Origin: an uncultured Collinsella sp.
Lineage (GTDB): Bacteria; Actinomycetota; Coriobacteriia; Coriobacteriales; Coriobacteriaceae
Assembly: GCA_937896835.1 (NCBI GenBank)
Contig: CALBOJ010000112.1
Coordinates: forward strand, 1-5,912
Length of the DNA: 5,912 nt
Direction: 5' to 3'
Below the pieces are notes generated by a model, which saw nothing but the letters and a program-made list of their open reading frames with translations, did not search any database and was not told the origin of the DNA. Shown piece by piece: positions 5,345 to 5,912 of this stretch (positions are counted from its first letter, which is position 1; the number at the start of each line of letters is the position of its first letter). A program made the translations under genes and the position numbers.

Positions 5345-5912
5345 ATGTCAGAGTTTGCTGCCGGTCCTGCCGGTCGTATCGAGCGTGTCCGTGCCCTGAT
5401 GGTTGAGCGTGGCTACGACGCTATCGTGGTGCGCGACGAGGCCAACCTTCGTTGGCTTACGGGCGTCAAGGGCGTCTTCGATTACACCTTCGAGTTCCCG
5501 CATGCTGCGTTTATTACGGCCGACCAGTGCCTGTTCCATACCGACTCGCGCTATCTCAACAGCTTTGAGGAGAACACGCCCGCCGGCAGCCCCTGGGTCT
5601 ACGACATGGACGAGGGCACCATCCCCGGTTGGGTCGCCGGCAAGATCGCGGCCAACAAGTGCCGCGTCTGCGCTGTCGAGGACGACATGCAGATCAATTT
5701 CTACCAGGGTATTCAGCGTGGCCTGGAGGACCGCTCCGTTGCCTGCATGCTGCCGCTGATGCATGACGACATCCGTAAGATGCGCGCCATCAAGGACGCC
5801 GAGGAGATCGAGCTCATGCGCCATGCGCAGTCGATCACCGATGCCGCCTTCCAGCACATGCTCGGCTTTATTAAGCCCGGTATGACCGAGAAGCAGGTTC
5901 GCAACGAGCTCG
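5345..5912 (+). CDS. Xaa-Pro aminopeptidase / M24 family peptidase, N-terminal part (runs off window)
   Basis: Metallopeptidase of the M24 (pita-bread) family, which removes N-terminal residues preceding proline or cleaves Xaa-Pro dipeptides in the cytoplasm. The 189 visible residues start at the ATG at 5345 behind a good ribosome binding site and remain open to the window end. Residues about 10-140 are the creatinase N-terminal domain: RIERVRALMVERGYDAIVV, then NLRWLTGVKG, then AAFITADQCLFHTDSRY, typical of PepP/PepQ proteins. Residues about 148-189 begin the catalytic domain, with IRKMRAIKDAEEIELMRHAQ, the usual linker sequence, and FIKPGMTEKQVRNEL. The metal-binding Asp, His and Glu residues lie beyond the window, so activity and the choice between aminopeptidase P and prolidase cannot be judged. 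It is separated from the aroB-like gene by 132 nt, so it may have its own promoter. In related genomes this gene commonly precedes efp and nusB. Confidence 0.92.
   Translation, partial: MSEFAAGPAGRIERVRALMVERGYDAIVVRDEANLRWLTGVKGVFDYTFEFPHAAFITADQCLFHTDSRYLNSFEENTPAGSPWVYDMDEGTIPGWVAGKIAANKCRVCAVEDDMQINFYQGIQRGLEDRSVACMLPLMHDDIRKMRAIKDAEEIELMRHAQSITDAAFQHMLGFIKPGMTEKQVRNEL

Overview
The window is a gene-dense, high-GC bacterial segment with every gene on the + strand. Gene order is the 3' part of alaS, ruvX, mltG, a YqeG-type HAD phosphatase, aroK, an aroB homologue, and the 5' part of a Xaa-Pro peptidase gene. Strong C/G bias at third codon positions and an order resembling the actinobacterial alaS-ruvX-mltG-(aro genes)-pepQ block suggest a high-GC Actinomycetota. 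A Coriobacteriia such as Collinsella is my best guess. That assignment is inference from layout and composition, not from a database match.

Positions 1-5212 look like one transcription unit. Gaps between genes are 17, -8, 1, 8 and -4 nt, with no terminator between them. The first two genes serve information processing (tRNA-Ala charging and proofreading; RuvX, a RNase H-fold nuclease linked to Holliday junctions or rRNA processing). mltG encodes a membrane lytic transglycosylase that trims nascent peptidoglycan. yqeG encodes a small HAD phosphatase. aroK and the aroB homologue are what remains here of the shikimate cluster; aroE and aroC, present at this locus in Mycobacterium, are absent.

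The most notable gene is the aroB homologue (4103-5212). It is full length, open and translationally coupled to aroK. In a nearly gapless alignment to known 3-dehydroquinate synthases, all three zinc ligands are replaced, the NAD-binding Gly-rich motif is lost, and a five-cysteine cluster occupies that stretch. It therefore looks like a catalytically dead but maintained pseudoenzyme, beside an AroK whose active-site residues are intact.

The only sizeable intergenic region (5213-5344, 132 nt) holds a possible TTGACA promoter element, a 63-nt imperfect inverted repeat centred on a perfect 16-bp palindrome, and a good ribosome binding site for the peptidase gene. The repeat could be a structured 5' leader, a weak terminator or an extragenic palindromic repeat. 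A second unusual feature is the long acid-poor, Q/P/R/S/A-rich cytoplasmic tail of MltG, which contains an internal repeat.
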